From: Brevibacterium album DSM 18261
Lineage (GTDB): Bacteria > Actinomycetota > Actinomycetes > Actinomycetales > Brevibacteriaceae
DNA: 64,000 nucleotides
NCBI RefSeq assembly: GCF_000426445.1
Contig: NZ_AUFJ01000011.1
Coordinates: 1 to 64,000 of the forward strand
Reading direction: 5' to 3'
Both the position numbers and the translations under genes were made by a program. The notes under the pieces are model-generated. The model ran no database searches and had not been told where the DNA came from. It saw nothing but the letters and a program-made list of their open reading frames with translations. Shown here piece after piece: positions 32,494-41,274 of the stretch (position 1 is the first letter of the stretch; each line of letters starts with the position of its first letter).

Positions 32494-34145
32494 CAGTACG
32501 CCTTGACCCGCTGCTCGACGACGAGGTGGATGAGGGCGAACTTCCCTCGGTCCACCGCGGCGAAGGCGGTGTCGAGGGCGGCGGGCACGTCCGCGTCCCG
32601 GTCGACGCGGACGCCCACGCCGCCGAACGCCTCGGCGAAGAGCGCGAAGTCCGGATTCGCCATCTGGGTGCCGGAGACGCGGCCGGGGTAGTGCCGCTCC
32701 TGGTGCGTGCGGATGGTGCCGTACTCCTGGTTGTCCATGACGATGACGAGCGGATGCGCGCCGTACTGGGTCGCCGTGGCGAGTTCCTGGCCGTTCATGA
32801 GGAACTCGCCGTCGCCGGCGATCGAGATGACCTGGCGGTCCGGGTAGCGCAGGGAGGCGGCGACGGCGGACGGGATCGAATACCCCATCGAGCCGTTGCG
32901 CGCCGAGAGCATGGAGGCGTAGCCGTTGGTGGGGAAGTAGCGGTGGGCCCAGTTCGTGTGCTCACCGGCGCCGAAGGTCACCATCGCATCGTCGTCGAGG
33001 CGGGCGACGAGCCCGCCCATGAGCGTGGACATGCGGGCCGGTCCCTCGCCGGGCTCGGCCGAGGGCGCCTGCGAGAACTCGGCCTGCTCCCTCCGCAGCC
33101 GGTTCGTCCACTGCCGCCAGGAGTCCTGCACCGGCAGGTCCATGCGGGTGAGGTCGCGGACGAAGGGCTCGGGCTTCGCGACGATCTGATGGGTGACGGG
33201 ACCGGAGCGGCCGCGCAGGGCCGGGTCGATCGCGACGATGAAGTTCGACTTGTCCCAGTTCTGCCTCACCGTGAAGCCGTCGGTGATGACATCGCCGGGC
33301 ACCGTGCCGACGAAGACGAGGAGATCGGACTCGTCGAGCAGCGTCTGCGTGAAGGCGGGCCGGCCGTAGCCCAGCGGGCCCACATACGAGGGCGAGCCGA
33401 AGGGCACGGTGCCCTCGCAGCGCCATTCGGCGGCCGCGGGCAGGTTGTGCGCTTCGAGCCAGCGGGTGAAGTCATCGGCCGTCTCATGGGTCCAGTCGTT
33501 CCCGCCGAACACGAAGAGCGGGCGCTCGGAGGTCTGCAGCGCGGCGTGCAGGGCCTTCCAGTCCTCGACCGTCATGCCGCCCGTCGCGACGGGGATCTGC
33601 GGGTGCACGAGGTCCTCGTGGGCCTCGCGGATGACGTCCTCGGGCAGGCCCACGACGACGGGGCCGGGACGGCCGGAGTTCGCCGCGAACATCGCTTCGG
33701 CGACGACCTCGGAGGCCCGCTCGGGGTGGTCGAGGACCATGACGCGCTTGGCGCCGGTGTCGAACCAGGCCTTGGGGTCGAACTCCTGGAAGGCCTCCTT
33801 CTCGCGGTGCTCGAAGGGGATGAGGCCCACGAACAGGACCATCGCGGTGGAGTCCTGCCAGGCGGTGTGGAGGCCCACGTGCGCATTGGCCGCGCCGGGG
33901 CCGCGCGTCACCATCGCCACGCCGGGCACGGGCCCCATCTTGCCGTCGGCCTCGGCCATGTAGGCCGCGCCGCCCTCGTGGCGGCAGACGATCGTCTGGA
34001 TGCTGGAGTCGTGGAGGCCGTCGAGGACCTCGAGGTACGACTCTCCCGGAACGACGTACGCGCGTTCGACTCCGTGCGCCTCCAGGGTCTTCACGATCAT
34101 GTGCCCTGCGGAGGGACCGCCTTTCGACGGAGAGGGGGACGCCAT
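32493..34145 (-). CDS. Thiamine diphosphate-dependent enzyme, acetolactate-synthase-like
   Basis: A 550-residue ThDP enzyme with the three-domain IlvB architecture. The activating glutamate is in CRHEGGAAYMAEADGK (E57), and the ThDP-Mg motif begins IAGDGEFLMNGQELATAT and ends with the asparagine in VMDNQEYG. It lacks clear hallmarks of true acetolactate synthase and no ilvN subunit is present, so a benzoylformate decarboxylase, oxalyl-CoA decarboxylase or 2-hydroxyacyl-CoA lyase activity is equally possible. AAGGAG precedes the ATG at good spacing. The coupled thioesterase suggests an acyl-CoA product or substrate. Confidence 0.82.
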   Translation of the reverse strand: MASPSPSKGGPSAGHMIVKTLEAHGVERAYVVPGESYLEVLDGLHDSSIQTIVCRHEGGAAYMAEADGKMGPVPGVAMVTRGPGAANAHVGLHTAWQDSTAMVLFVGLIPFEHREKEAFQEFDPKAWFDTGAKRVMVLDHPERASEVVAEAMFAANSGRPGPVVVGLPEDVIREAHEDLVHPQIPVATGGMTVEDWKALHAALQTSERPLFVFGGNDWTHETADDFTRWLEAHNLPAAAEWRCEGTVPFGSPSYVGPLGYGRPAFTQTLLDESDLLVFVGTVPGDVITDGFTVRQNWDKSNFIVAIDPALRGRSGPVTHQIVAKPEPFVRDLTRMDLPVQDSWRQWTNRLRREQAEFSQAPSAEPGEGPARMSTLMGGLVARLDDDAMVTFGAGEHTNWAHRYFPTNGYASMLSARNGSMGYSIPSAVAASLRYPDRQVISIAGDGEFLMNGQELATATQYGAHPLVIVMDNQEYGTIRTHQERHYPGRVSGTQMANPDFALFAEAFGGVGVRVDRDADVPAALDTAFAAVDRGKFALIHLVVEQRVKAY

Positions 34146-34445
34146 TGTTTCTCCTTCTGTGCGTGCAGCATCGGGTGGTCCGGGCCGGCCCGCGAGGGCG
34201 GCTCCGGAGAGCGCGGGCAGGCGCCCGCGCCGCTGTGTTCCGGGGTCTGCCCATTATGCGCGGACGCGCGCGGTTATCCGGGATCATGGCCGGGATGTGG
34301 GAAAACGCCCCCGTCCTCTCGCATCCTGAGACCTCCGGGGGTGCCGCGGCGCTCCCGCCTCTCCTAGGCTCGGAGCAGAGCGGATCCGAGTCGATCCCGC
34401 GGCAACGGCGCCGCGGGGCGGAGCCGCACGGCGAGAGGAGATCGC
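34146..34445. other. Divergent promoter region: ThDP enzyme and gluB1
   Basis: No gene is seen. On the plus strand TAGGCT (34365-34370) is a -10 candidate giving a leader of about 70 nt before gluB1, whose AGAGGAG site is clear. On the minus strand CATAAT (34258-34253) is a -10 candidate for the ThDP enzyme. A GC-rich stretch between 34180 and 34240 can fold but shows no specific motif. Confidence 0.45.
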
Positions 34446-35414
34446 ATGCGCGGGCCGGAGACGGGCAGTGCGGAGATCGGCAGTGCGGGCATGCGCGGGG
34501 CGGGCGCGCGCGGAGCCGCCCGCCGGCGGCTGTGTGCGGCGGCAGCGGTGCTGGGGCTCCTGGCGCTCACCGGCTGCGGTCAGGAGGGCACGCCCGAGGG
34601 TGCCGGCGACGGTGCCGGCGACGGCGGCGAGGCGCCCGAGTACGAGGTGGCGGACGGCGTCGAGCTCTCCGGCAGCCCCACGTGGGAGGCCGCGGACGAG
34701 GCCGGGCGCCTGCGCATCGGCGTGAAGTTCGAGGAGCCGGGGCTGGGCAGCATGAGCACGGGCGCGGAGGCGCCGGAGGGCTTCGACATCGAGATCGCGA
34801 AGATCGCCGCGGGCAGGCTGGGCTTCGCACCGGACGAGATCGAGTGGATCGAGACCGTCACGCCCAACCGGGAGACGTTCCTGCAGAGCGGCAACGTGGA
34901 CCTCGTGGTGGGCACCTACACGATCACGGACGAGCGCAGGGAGGTCGTGGACTTCGCGGGGCCCTACTATGTGGCCGGCCAGGACCTCCTCGTCGCCGCG
35001 GACTCCGACATCCGGGGCCCCGAGGACCTGACAGGCCGGACGGTGTGCGCCACGGACGGCTCCACGCCGGGTCAGCGGATCGCCGCGGAGCACCCCGAGG
35101 CCGAACTCGTCGCCTACGACAGCGCCGCCCTGTGCTACGAGCAGCTGCAGGCGGGGGCGGTCGAGGCCGTGACCACGGACGACGCGATGCTGCGCGGCTT
35201 CGCCGCGATGGACCCGGAGAGCTTCGCCGTGGTCGGCCGCCCGTTCTCGGAGGAGCCGTACGGGATCGGACTGCCGAAGGGCGACGACGTCCTGCGCGAG
35301 GCGCTCAACGACGCGATCGAGTCCGCGGTGGACGAGGGCGACTGGGAGGCCGCGTTCGCGCATACCCTGGGCGATTCCTCGGGCGTGCGCACACCCGTCG
35401 TGGACCGGTACTGA
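34446..35414 (+). CDS. gluB: Glutamate-type ABC transporter substrate-binding lipoprotein 1 (GluB paralogue)
   Basis: A 322-residue lipoprotein with lipobox LTGC at C44 and a Gly/Ala-rich linker. The SBP family 3 motif GFDIEIAKIAAGRLGFAPDE is near residues 115-135, followed by GNVDLVVGTYTITDERREVVDF. ATG 34491, 15 codons in, would give a more usual signal length, but AGAGGAG favours 34446. It is closely similar along its whole length to the second GluB at 36381. It has its own promoter and is separated from gluA by 133 nt. Confidence 0.85.
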   Translation: MRGPETGSAEIGSAGMRGAGARGAARRRLCAAAAVLGLLALTGCGQEGTPEGAGDGAGDGGEAPEYEVADGVELSGSPTWEAADEAGRLRIGVKFEEPGLGSMSTGAEAPEGFDIEIAKIAAGRLGFAPDEIEWIETVTPNRETFLQSGNVDLVVGTYTITDERREVVDFAGPYYVAGQDLLVAADSDIRGPEDLTGRTVCATDGSTPGQRIAAEHPEAELVAYDSAALCYEQLQAGAVEAVTTDDAMLRGFAAMDPESFAVVGRPFSEEPYGIGLPKGDDVLREALNDAIESAVDEGDWEAAFAHTLGDSSGVRTPVVDRY

Positions 35415-35547
35415 GCCGCTGCGCGCTGAGGGCCGCCGAGCGGTCCCAGCAGGCCGAATGTGACGATCCGGTTGCGATTCCGGCGCGGGTGCGGAGTTCC
35501 GCGACCCTGAGATGGCGATCACAGGTCCGTGTGTCTACGCTGGGGGC

Positions 35548-36312
<765 letters not shown>

Positions 36313-36380
36313 CGGCGGCCGCCCCGTCCACGGCCGCTGCTGCGCCGCACCCTCAGCCGCACCCACAGAAGGAGAACCCC

Positions 36381-37289
36381 ATGAAGAAGATCAGCACCCT
36401 CGCCGCCGCCGTCGCAGCCGGCGTCCTCGTCCTCAGCGCCTGCGGTCAGTCAGGCACCCCCGATGCTCCCGCCGAGGGCGGGGAGGGACAGGCCGCCGGC
36501 GGTGAGGCCCCCGAGTACGAGGTGGTCGAGGACGCCGATCTCGCCGACAGCGAGACGTGGCAGGCCGCCAGCGATGCCGGATCCCTCAAGGTGGGCGTGA
36601 AGTACGATCAGCCGGGCCTCGGCAATGTGACTGCGGGCGCGGAGGCGCCGGAGGGCTTCGACATCGAGATCGCGAAGATCGTCGCCGGCCAGCTGGGCTT
36701 CGCCCCGGACGAGATCGAATGGGTCGAGACGGTCTCGGCCAACCGCGAGACGTTCATCCAGCAGGGCAACGTCGACCTCGTGGTCGCGACCTACACGATC
36801 AACGACGAGCGCAAGGAGGTCGTGGACTTCGCCGGACCCTACTACGTGGCCGGCCAGGACCTCCTCGTCGCGGCGGACTCGGACATCGCGGGTCCCGACG
36901 ACCTCGCCGGCACGACGGTGTGCTCCGTCGACGGTTCGACGCCCGCGCAGCGGATCGCCGAGGAGCACACCGATGCGGAGCTCGTCACCTACGATGCGTA
37001 CTCGACCTGCGTCGAGCAGCTGCAGAGCGGGTCCGTCGACGCCGTCACGACCGATGATGCGATCCTGCGCGGCTATGCCGCACAGTACGAGGGCGAGTTC
37101 AAGGTCGTGGGCGCGCCCTTCTCCGAGGAGCCCTACGGCGTGGGTCTGCCCAAGGGCGACGATGCGCTGCGCGCCGCGGTGAACGATGCGATCGAGAACG
37201 CGGAGGAGAACGGCGACTGGACCGCGGCCTTCGAGTACACCCTCGGCGATGCCTCCGGCGTCGAGATGCCGACGGTGGATCGGTACTGA
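36381..37289 (+). CDS. gluB: Glutamate-binding lipoprotein 2
   Basis: A 302-residue binding protein with signal peptide MKKISTLAAAVAAGVLVLSA and lipidated C21. It shares with GluB1 the segment EAPEGFDIEIAKI, the RETF and NVDLVV stretches, VDFAGPYYVAGQDLLVAADS, a Cys pair (VCSVDGSTPAQRI and STCVEQLQ) and the terminal VDRY. AGAAGGAGAA precedes the ATG. Position between gluA and gluC makes it the primary binding protein of the importer. A double hairpin after its stop probably lowers expression of the permease genes relative to this subunit. Confidence 0.92.
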   Translation: MKKISTLAAAVAAGVLVLSACGQSGTPDAPAEGGEGQAAGGEAPEYEVVEDADLADSETWQAASDAGSLKVGVKYDQPGLGNVTAGAEAPEGFDIEIAKIVAGQLGFAPDEIEWVETVSANRETFIQQGNVDLVVATYTINDERKEVVDFAGPYYVAGQDLLVAADSDIAGPDDLAGTTVCSVDGSTPAQRIAEEHTDAELVTYDAYSTCVEQLQSGSVDAVTTDDAILRGYAAQYEGEFKVVGAPFSEEPYGVGLPKGDDALRAAVNDAIENAEENGDWTAAFEYTLGDASGVEMPTVDRY

Positions 37290-37310
37290 GCCGCCGCCCC
37301 CAGGGGCATC

Positions 37311-37370
37311 TGCACGGTCTGCCCGGAGCGCTGTGAGGCGGCACTCCGGGCAGCACCGATGCACCGTGCA
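37311..37370 (+). terminator. Nested intercistronic hairpin between gluB2 and gluC
   Basis: CTGCCCGGAG (37319-37328) pairs with CTCCGGGCAG (37344-37353), and flanking TGCACGGT (37311-37318) pairs with ACCGTGCA (37363-37370). This two-tier stem lies in the 95-bp gap. It could be an attenuating terminator or a 3' stabiliser that raises binding-protein mRNA over permease mRNA. Confidence 0.7.
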
Positions 37371-37384
37371 ATCGAGAGGCAACC

Positions 37385-38047
37385 GTGGACTTCACATCTC
37401 TGCTCGAGATCTTCGCCAGCGGCACGCTCGGCACCCTCAGGCTCTTCGCCGTCACGCTCGTGGGCTGCCTGGTGGGCGGCACCGTGCTCGCGGCCATGCG
37501 GGTCTCGCCCACCCCCGTGCTGCGGGGCACGGCGGCCGCGTACGTGAACATCGTGCGGAACACCCCGCTGACCCTCGTCATGTTCTTCTGCGTGCTGGGT
37601 CTGCCCTACCTCGACATCCGCTTCAGCGAGACGGCGTCGATCAACTCCTTCGCGCTCGCCTGCCTGGCGCTCATCGCCTACACCTCGTGCTTCGTCGCGG
37701 AAGTGCTGCGCTCGGGCATCGCGACGATCCCGGTGGGCCAGGCCGAGGCCGCACGCTCGATCGGGCTGACCTTCTCCCAGTCCCTGCGCCTCGTGATCCT
37801 GCCGCAGGCCTTCCGCACCGTGATCCCGCCGATGGGCAGCGTCATCATCGCGATGCTCAAGAACACCTCGATCGCCTCGGCCTTCAACAACCGCGAGCTC
37901 ATCTCCGCGATGCGCAACGCCATCGAGATCCGCGGTGACATCGTGATCCCGCTGCTGTTCGCGACCGCTCTCGTCTACCTCCTGCTGGCGCTGATCCTCG
38001 GCAGGGTGTTCGACTACCTCGAGAAGAAGTGGGTGATCCTGCGATGA
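37385..38047 (+). CDS. gluC: Glutamate ABC transporter permease
   Basis: A 220-residue permease of the His/Glu/Gln/Arg family with about five helices. The motif YVNIVRNTPLTLVMFFCVLG near residues 55-75 and the EAA loop GQAEAARSIGLTFSQSLRLV near 117-136 are standard. GTG at 37385 has GAGAGG 5 nt upstream. Its stop overlaps the gluD start (ATGA at 38044-38047). Confidence 0.92.
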   Translation: MDFTSLLEIFASGTLGTLRLFAVTLVGCLVGGTVLAAMRVSPTPVLRGTAAAYVNIVRNTPLTLVMFFCVLGLPYLDIRFSETASINSFALACLALIAYTSCFVAEVLRSGIATIPVGQAEAARSIGLTFSQSLRLVILPQAFRTVIPPMGSVIIAMLKNTSIASAFNNRELISAMRNAIEIRGDIVIPLLFATALVYLLLALILGRVFDYLEKKWVILR

Positions 38048-38874
38048 GCGCACCGACCCAGGTCCTCTTCGACGAGCCCGGCCCCCGGGCACGCCGGAAC
38101 AACGTCCTCCTGTCGATCGCCTCGGGACTGGTGATCCTGGCGGCCATCGCCTACATCGTCTGGAAGTTCGAGGCCGCGGGACAGCTCACCGCAGCCAAAT
38201 GGGAGCCGTTCGCCTACACCGTCATCCAGACCACGCTGCTCCAGGGCATGTGGGCGACGCTCAAGGTCGCGCTCGTCGCCTCCGTGCTGGCGCTCGCGGT
38301 GGGGATCGCCTTCGCCCTGCTGAGGCTGGCTCCCACACGCGCGATCTCGCTCCCCTCCACGCTCGTGCTCGAGATATTCCGCGGGGTGCCGGTCCTCCTG
38401 CTGATCTTCGCGACCTTCCTCCTGTTCGGCAACCAGATCGGCTCGTTCTGGTCCGTCGTCATCGGGCTGACCCTCTACAACGGGATGGTGATCGCGGAGA
38501 TCATGCGCGCGGGCATCCTCGCGGTGCCGCGGGGGCAGCGCGAGGCCGCGATGTCGATCGGGCTGCGCGGCTCGCAGACGATGCGGCTGGTCCTCCTGCC
38601 ACAGGCCGTGCGCGCGATGATGCCGACCCTCATCGCCCAGGTGGTCGTGCTGCTCAAGGACTCGGCCCTCGGGTTCATGGTGACCTACCAGGACCTCCTG
38701 TACCAGGTGCGCCTCATCGGACGCGACTACAACAATCTGCTGCCCACCTTCATCGTGGGTGCGGCGCTCTTCATCGTCATCAACATGCTCGTGGCCGCGC
38801 TGGCGCGCTGGCTCGAGACCCGGATGCAGCGCAAGACGGCTGCGAGGACGGGGCCTGCGAAGGCAGAGGACTGA
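38044..38874 (+). CDS. gluD: Glutamate ABC transporter permease
   Basis: A 276-residue permease with a longer N-terminal region than GluC. Key segments are LEIFRGVPVLLLIFATFLLF and the EAA loop GQREAAMSIGLRGSQTMRLV. The C-terminal tail is basic. Overlap with gluC (ATGA) indicates coupled synthesis, and the two permeases should form the heterodimeric channel. The stop-codon region is duplicated: AGGCAGAGGACTGA occurs at 38861-38874 and again at 38877-38890. Confidence 0.92.
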   Translation: MSAPTQVLFDEPGPRARRNNVLLSIASGLVILAAIAYIVWKFEAAGQLTAAKWEPFAYTVIQTTLLQGMWATLKVALVASVLALAVGIAFALLRLAPTRAISLPSTLVLEIFRGVPVLLLIFATFLLFGNQIGSFWSVVIGLTLYNGMVIAEIMRAGILAVPRGQREAAMSIGLRGSQTMRLVLLPQAVRAMMPTLIAQVVVLLKDSALGFMVTYQDLLYQVRLIGRDYNNLLPTFIVGAALFIVINMLVAALARWLETRMQRKTAARTGPAKAED

Positions 38875-38900
38875 GCAGGCAGAGGACTGAAAGGAATTCC

Positions 38901-39215
38901 ATGGCAGAGCCGACACTCGTTCCCGGCCCCTACGACGTCGTCGAGGAGCCTGAGCGCAGCCGCATCGTCATCCGCGATCTCTCGGGGGGTGCGCCGGTGC
39001 TCGTGGGCTTCCTCGAGTACCGGCAGGAGGACGAGGTCCGGGTGGTGCTCCACACGATCATCGACGAGGCCTATTCCCGCCAGGGCTGGGCTCGGACCCT
39101 CGTGACGGAGGCCATGGCGCGCTTCTCCCGCGACGGTGTCCGGATCCGGTCGATGTGCAGCTACGTTGACCGGTACATGGAGCGCTTCCCGCAGTACCGC
39201 GATCTGCTCGCCTGA
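38901..39215 (+). CDS. Small GCN5-related N-acetyltransferase (YjdJ type)
   Basis: A 104-residue protein of the short acetyltransferase group (PF14542). The middle region LHTIIDEAYSRQGWARTLVT carries the pyrophosphate-binding pattern R-Q-G-W-A of this group, followed by the C-terminal SMCSYVDRYMERFPQYRDLL. AAGGAA precedes the ATG by 6 nt. It starts 26 nt after gluD and may be co-transcribed. Targets of this family are unknown. Confidence 0.82.
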   Translation: MAEPTLVPGPYDVVEEPERSRIVIRDLSGGAPVLVGFLEYRQEDEVRVVLHTIIDEAYSRQGWARTLVTEAMARFSRDGVRIRSMCSYVDRYMERFPQYRDLLA

Positions 39216-39236
39216 GACGCTCCTCTCATCGCGTCT

Positions 39237-39292
39237 GGGAGGTCTCTACCGTGCAGGCAGGTGGCAGGGTGCCCGCGCGGTAGAAGCCTCCC
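39237..39292. terminator. Bidirectional terminator between convergent genes
   Basis: The 15-nt arm at 39237-39251 (GGGAGGTCTCTACCG) is complementary to 39278-39292 (CGGTAGAAGCCTCCC) except for two positions. It occupies the gap between the acetyltransferase stop (39215) and the convergent MOSC gene stop (39316), where both transcripts must end. Confidence 0.72.
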
Positions 39293-39315
39293 GGAGCATC
39301 GCGGACCGTGCGGGA

Positions 39316-41235
39316 TCAGACGTCGACGTGCAGCTCGCCCACGGGGACGCTGCAGCAGCTGAGCACACGGCCCGGCCCCGGCTGCGCGGTGTGGTCGAGC
39401 ACGTGCTCGGCCGCCCCGGTGCTGCGCACCCCGACCGCGCACGTCCCGCAGGAGCCGGAGCGGCAGGTGAAGGGGATGCGCGCGCCGTCGGCCTCGAGCG
39501 CCTCGAGCAGGGTGCCGTCCTCGGCGGTCCAGTCGAGCACCCGGCCGTCCGCGCGGACGATCCGGGCAGGCGGCCTGCCGGCGATCCGCGCCGACGCCTC
39601 CGGCACGGGTGAGGCGAAGGCCTCGCTGATGAGCGCTGAGGCGGGCAGTCCTGCCGCCTGCGCCGCGGAGCGGGCAAGGGTGAGGAACTCCTCGCCGCCG
39701 CACAGCACCGCCGCCTGCGCCCCGGTCAGGAAGGCGGAGAGCGCGGCCATGTCCGGCCGGCCCCGTTCTGCGGTGTCCCACAGCGCGACGGAGCAGCCCG
39801 CGGCGGTCCCGTCACCGTCCGAGACGGCCGCATCCGCGAGCCGTTGAAGCGCCTCCGCCGAGGCGCGTCCAGCTCCCCGGTCCACGTGCAGGCAGCGGAC
39901 CTCGGCCTCCGCGGCGAGTCCCGGCACCAGCGAGAGTGCAGTGGTGATTCCCACCCCCGCAGTGAGCACGGCGACCTGTGGCGCCCGGGAGGGAGGTGCG
40001 GGAGAGGCAGGCACATCGGAGGGTGCAGCAGAGCCCGCCGCGGCCAGCACCGTCTCGGGGGTGGAGGACCCGAAGGGTCCGGAGACCATGACCTGCTCGC
40101 CGGGGCGCAGGGCGGCGAGTGCGCCGGAGGCCTCTCCGCGCTCCTGCACGAGGAGGGAGAACTCGCTGCCGCGGACGAGGAAGGCCGTGTAGCTGCGCCA
40201 GAGCGGACCGCCGGGGCCGGGGAGGTGGACCCGCACGTGCATGCCGGGTCGCCAGTGGGCGGCGAACCAGCCGTAGGGATCGCGCAGGCGGAGGTGATGG
40301 CGGCGAACCGCAGGGGTCCCGGCGCTGCTCGCGTGGCAGGCGCCGTCGGAGCCTCCGCCCTCCAGCGCTGCGGAGTCGACGACGCGGAGCATGCGCGGCC
40401 CCGTCCCGCCGGGCAGCGCGGGCGGGCTCGCCGTGTGTGCGCGTGCCTGCTCCGGAGCGAGCACCTCGACGGCGTCCCCGGGCGCGATCCGGCCGGGGGA
40501 GAGGACCGTGCCGTAGACCCCCATGTGGATGTGCCCCAGCGCGGTGGCGAGCAGCCGGGGGACGTTGAGGTCAGGCTGTGCCGTGCCCGGATGCACCTTG
40601 GTGGCCGCACAGCGCTCGATGGTGGAGCGGATGAGGAGGACGGCTCCGCCCACGCGCACCGTGCGGCCGACGAGCCCGAACTCCGCGAACGGGACGAGGC
40701 CGTCGACGAGGAGGTTTCCGCGGAAGCGGAGGGGATCGATCGCCTCGCCGGCGGCCTCTTCGAGCGCGCGCACGGATGCGAGGCCGATGAGGCTGAGGTG
40801 CCCGTGCTCGTCATCGAACATGCCCTGGGCCCCGCCCGGCGAGGACGCGGCGGTGACGGAGAGGGCGGCGGGGTCCGTGCCCGGGAGATGCGAGGCGAGG
40901 CCGGCGGCGCTGCCCGGTGCGCGCCGGTGCGCTGCGGGATCGAGGACGATCTCCTCGCGCGCGCCCTCGCCTCCCGCCGGGGGAGGAGTGAGCCCGATGC
41001 GGCCGTCGGGCAGGGTGCGCACGCCCCAGGCCGCGAGATCCGAGCGCTTCTTCAGTGCGAGGAACGCCGACCAGGAGTGCCATGAGCCGGGGGAGACCGG
41101 TGCGGTGCCGTCGGCGAGGGCGAGCACGCGGTCCCCGGCGAGGCCGGCGTGCGGGGCGGCCTCGCCGGAGCCGAGGGGTTCGGCGGGGAACCCCTTGACG
41201 GGGAAGCGGTGCAGGGCGCGGACGATTGCGGTCAT
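39316..41235 (-). CDS. MOSC domain protein fused to ferredoxin-reductase and 2Fe-2S domains
   Basis: A 639-residue three-module protein. The N-terminal MOSC part (about 1-270) includes FPVKGFPAEPL and the cysteine-bearing RSTIERCAATKVHPGTAQPD, the likely molybdenum-cofactor ligand. A FAD/NAD-binding reductase (about 310-540) follows, and a plant-type 2Fe-2S domain ends the protein with CRSGSCGTC and a fourth cysteine in LSCCSVP. This is the YcbX-like layout linked to reduction of N-hydroxylated compounds, with electron supply built in. The ATG follows a TACGAT -10 (41248-41243) by 7 nt, so it may be leaderless. Confidence 0.85.
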   Translation of the reverse strand: MTAIVRALHRFPVKGFPAEPLGSGEAAPHAGLAGDRVLALADGTAPVSPGSWHSWSAFLALKKRSDLAAWGVRTLPDGRIGLTPPPAGGEGAREEIVLDPAAHRRAPGSAAGLASHLPGTDPAALSVTAASSPGGAQGMFDDEHGHLSLIGLASVRALEEAAGEAIDPLRFRGNLLVDGLVPFAEFGLVGRTVRVGGAVLLIRSTIERCAATKVHPGTAQPDLNVPRLLATALGHIHMGVYGTVLSPGRIAPGDAVEVLAPEQARAHTASPPALPGGTGPRMLRVVDSAALEGGGSDGACHASSAGTPAVRRHHLRLRDPYGWFAAHWRPGMHVRVHLPGPGGPLWRSYTAFLVRGSEFSLLVQERGEASGALAALRPGEQVMVSGPFGSSTPETVLAAAGSAAPSDVPASPAPPSRAPQVAVLTAGVGITTALSLVPGLAAEAEVRCLHVDRGAGRASAEALQRLADAAVSDGDGTAAGCSVALWDTAERGRPDMAALSAFLTGAQAAVLCGGEEFLTLARSAAQAAGLPASALISEAFASPVPEASARIAGRPPARIVRADGRVLDWTAEDGTLLEALEADGARIPFTCRSGSCGTCAVGVRSTGAAEHVLDHTAQPGPGRVLSCCSVPVGELHVDV

Positions 41236-41274
41236 CCACCCGATCGTAGCGCCGCCTCCCCGCAGGGCGCAGGC

